From: Microbacterium sp. SL75
GTDB taxonomy: Bacteria > Actinomycetota > Actinomycetes > Actinomycetales > Microbacteriaceae
NCBI RefSeq assembly: GCF_026625865.1
Contig: NZ_CP113067.1
Location: 3,348,001 to 3,412,000, forward strand
Direction: 5' to 3'
DNA length: 64,000 nucleotides
Of the stretch, positions 62,557 through 64,000 are shown one piece after another. The translations under genes were made by a program, and so were the position numbers. The notes under the pieces were generated by a model. The model made no database searches. It was not told the origin of the DNA and worked only from the letters and a program-made list of their open reading frames with translations. How positions within the stretch are numbered: position 1 is the first letter of the stretch; the number at the start of each line of letters is the position of its first letter.

Positions 62557-64000
62557 ATGATCCAACGACACGCCGCCCCCGGGCGGCGACGGATTCGGGC
62601 CCTGGCGGTGCTCGCCGCCGTCGCCGTGGGAACGGGCGGGCTCATCGCCACCTCGCCCCCGGCATCGGCGCCGGCGCAGGCCGCGACCCGGACGATCGTC
62701 AGCCTTACTTTCGACGACGCCAACGCCGACCAGCTCAATGCTCTCCCCTCCCTACAGGCCAACGGCATGAAGGGGACGTTCTACGTCAACTCCGGCTTCA
62801 TCGGCGCCGCGGGGCACATGACCCGAACCGATCTGACGAACCTGAAGAACGCGGGCCATGAGCTCGGCGGCCACACCGTCAACCACCCCGACCTCGCGCA
62901 GGTGAGCATCGACGAGGCCACCCGGCAGATCTGCACCGACCGGAAGAACCTCACGTCGTGGGGGTTCGCGGTCCGCAGCTTCGCGTACCCGTTCGCATCC
63001 GCTGACGCCGCGGTCGAGAAGGCGGTGGCCAACTGCGGATACAACAGCGCACGACTTCTCGGCGACATCCGCAGCCGCTTCGGGTGCCCCGAATGCGCCT
63101 ACGCGGAGTCCACCCGACCCGCCGACAAGTACGCACTGAAAGCCCTCGATCAAGTCGACGCCACCTGGACGCTCGACGATCTCAAGGCCGGGGTCACCAA
63201 CGCCGAGAAGAACGGCGGTGGTTGGGTGCCGTACACCTTCCACGACATCTGCGACGACGCCTGCAGCGACCTCGCGGTGACCACGTCGCTCTTCGGACAG
63301 TTCACCGCGTGGCTGAAGACCCGCCAGTCGGCCGGCACGGTGGTCAAGACCGTCGGCGAGGCCATCGGCGGCGCCACCAAGCCGGTGGTCGACGGCCCGT
63401 CGGTGCCCGCGGTGACAGGGTCCGCCAACGGCATCGTCAACCCGAGCATGGAGACCGGTGCCCCCGACTGCTGGATGAGGGGCGGATACGGCGACAACTC
63501 ACCGGCCTTCAGCACGGGGTCTCCCGCCCATACGGGCAACATCTCGAGCGCTATCGCGATGTCGAACTACGTCGACGGAGACGCCAAGTTGCTGCCGCAG
63601 TTCGACCTCGGGCAGTGCTCCCCCACCGTGACGCCCGGCACGTCGTACACGCTTCGCGAGTGGTACCAGTCGAGCGGAGTGACGCAGTTCGCCGTCTATC
63701 TCCGTTCGACGAGCGGCTCGTGGTCGTACTGGACCTCCAGCCCCTGGTTCGGCTCGGCGTCGGACTGGACGCAGGCCGATTGGACGACCGCGGCCATCCC
63801 GGCCGGGTACAGCGGCATCAGCTTCGCGCTGACGATCTTCGGCAACGGCACCCTCCGAGCCGACGACCTGCAGCTCTACGACAGCGCCGGTGCCCCGCCC
63901 CTGGCTCCCGCCACCGTGACCGCTCCCTCGTTCGCCCCGATGACCGCGACACCCCCTCAGGGACCGGTGGAGAAGGTCCACCCCACCGAAAGCGACATCA
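62557..64000 (+). CDS. secreted polysaccharide deacetylase (NodB/CE4) with C-terminal beta domain, partial
   Basis: Start ATG 62557 (MIQRHAAPGRRRIRALAVLA), with AAAGGA eight bases upstream and a signal peptide (Arg-rich n-region, Ala-rich core, cleavage near ASA/AQA, ~38-43). An in-frame ATG at 62470 would add 29 residues ahead of the signal and is less likely. CE4 motifs: TFDDANADQ (Asp53, Asp54), HTVNHPDL (His106, His110) and SFAYPFASAD. Residues ~285-450 form a carbohydrate-binding-like beta domain (VNPSMETGAPDCWMRGGYGD, trimmed; LRADDLQLYDSAG). The gene runs off the right edge. It would remove N-acetyl groups from an extracellular amino-sugar polymer; substrate likely the polymer of the upstream genes. 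Confidence 0.87.
   Translation, partial: MIQRHAAPGRRRIRALAVLAAVAVGTGGLIATSPPASAPAQAATRTIVSLTFDDANADQLNALPSLQANGMKGTFYVNSGFIGAAGHMTRTDLTNLKNAGHELGGHTVNHPDLAQVSIDEATRQICTDRKNLTSWGFAVRSFAYPFASADAAVEKAVANCGYNSARLLGDIRSRFGCPECAYAESTRPADKYALKALDQVDATWTLDDLKAGVTNAEKNGGGWVPYTFHDICDDACSDLAVTTSLFGQFTAWLKTRQSAGTVVKTVGEAIGGATKPVVDGPSVPAVTGSANGIVNPSMETGAPDCWMRGGYGDNSPAFSTGSPAHTGNISSAIAMSNYVDGDAKLLPQFDLGQCSPTVTPGTSYTLREWYQSSGVTQFAVYLRSTSGSWSYWTSSPWFGSASDWTQADWTTAAIPAGYSGISFALTIFGNGTLRADDLQLYDSAGAPPLAPATVTAPSFAPMTATPPQGPVEKVHPTESDI

Overview
The window looks like chromosomal DNA of a high-GC actinobacterium of the family Microbacteriaceae, most likely Microbacterium or a close relative. This is an inference from very high GC at third codon positions, many GTG starts and 4-bp start/stop overlaps, leaderless-type promoters, an IdeR/DtxR-type iron box, and actinobacterial gene sets (opcA in the pentose-phosphate operon, GlgA/GlgC pair, type B L31, DUF3099, DUF222-HNH). 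No tRNA, rRNA, CRISPR array, prophage or complete insertion sequence was recognised.

Layout. 1-11.8 kb: leucine/branched-chain amino acid catabolism. A minus-strand operon (CoA ester lyase, MaoC hydratase, acyl-CoA dehydrogenase, biotin-dependent carboxylase alpha and beta) faces a TetR regulator across a palindromic operator. Next comes a branched-chain 2-oxoacid dehydrogenase operon (E2, E1beta, E1alpha) with a divergent Lrp/AsnC regulator. Gene content and order recall the Mycobacterium tuberculosis Rv2495c-Rv2506 region. Two genes carry apparent 1-nt frameshifts in homopolymers, and the carboxylase alpha gene ends in a large in-frame tandem-repeat tail. 11.8-15.3 kb: an EamA exporter and a CGNR regulator diverge around a perfect 12-bp inverted repeat; then an alpha/beta hydrolase and a DEDDh exonuclease. 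15.3-19.8 kb: a DUF222-HNH endonuclease and a nitrilase-family amidohydrolase sit in C-rich, repeat-filled DNA without recognisable genes.

19.8-29.4 kb: housekeeping genes (rpmE with a probable L31 leader RNA, an ABC ATPase, glgA/glgC, luxS, serB, fabG, small membrane proteins, SURF1) and a 112-bp remnant of a HAD hydrolase. 29.4-36.3 kb: an ABC-F ATPase, then a siderophore uptake operon (binding protein, two permeases, ATPase) convergent with a siderophore-interacting reductase, both under candidate iron boxes. 36.4-45.4 kb: a MalY-type lyase, the SUF Fe-S assembly operon (sufB-sufD-Rieske-sufC, sufT), heme A synthase, a small membrane protein, a GNAT enzyme and heme O synthase. 45.6-53.8 kb: a tight glycolysis/pentose-phosphate operon, tkt-tal-pgi-zwf-opcA-pgl. 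54-64 kb: a LAL-type LuxR regulator beside a polysaccharide module: processive GT2 synthase, UDP-N-acetylhexosamine dehydrogenase, epimerase, dedicated GlmS and secreted polysaccharide deacetylase (cut by the window end).

The most interesting signals are: (i) the compact polysaccharide module, whose enzymes predict an amino-sugar/uronic-acid polymer; (ii) three copies of a spaced promoter motif (TGTCGGAG-N8-TACCnT), each 6 nt before an ATG, resembling PafBC-type DNA-damage promoters, two of them on nuclease genes; (iii) repeated expansion of gene 3' ends into tandem repeats (carboxylase alpha, nitrilase, glgA); and (iv) two short palindrome-ended repeat families (56 bp and 51 bp).
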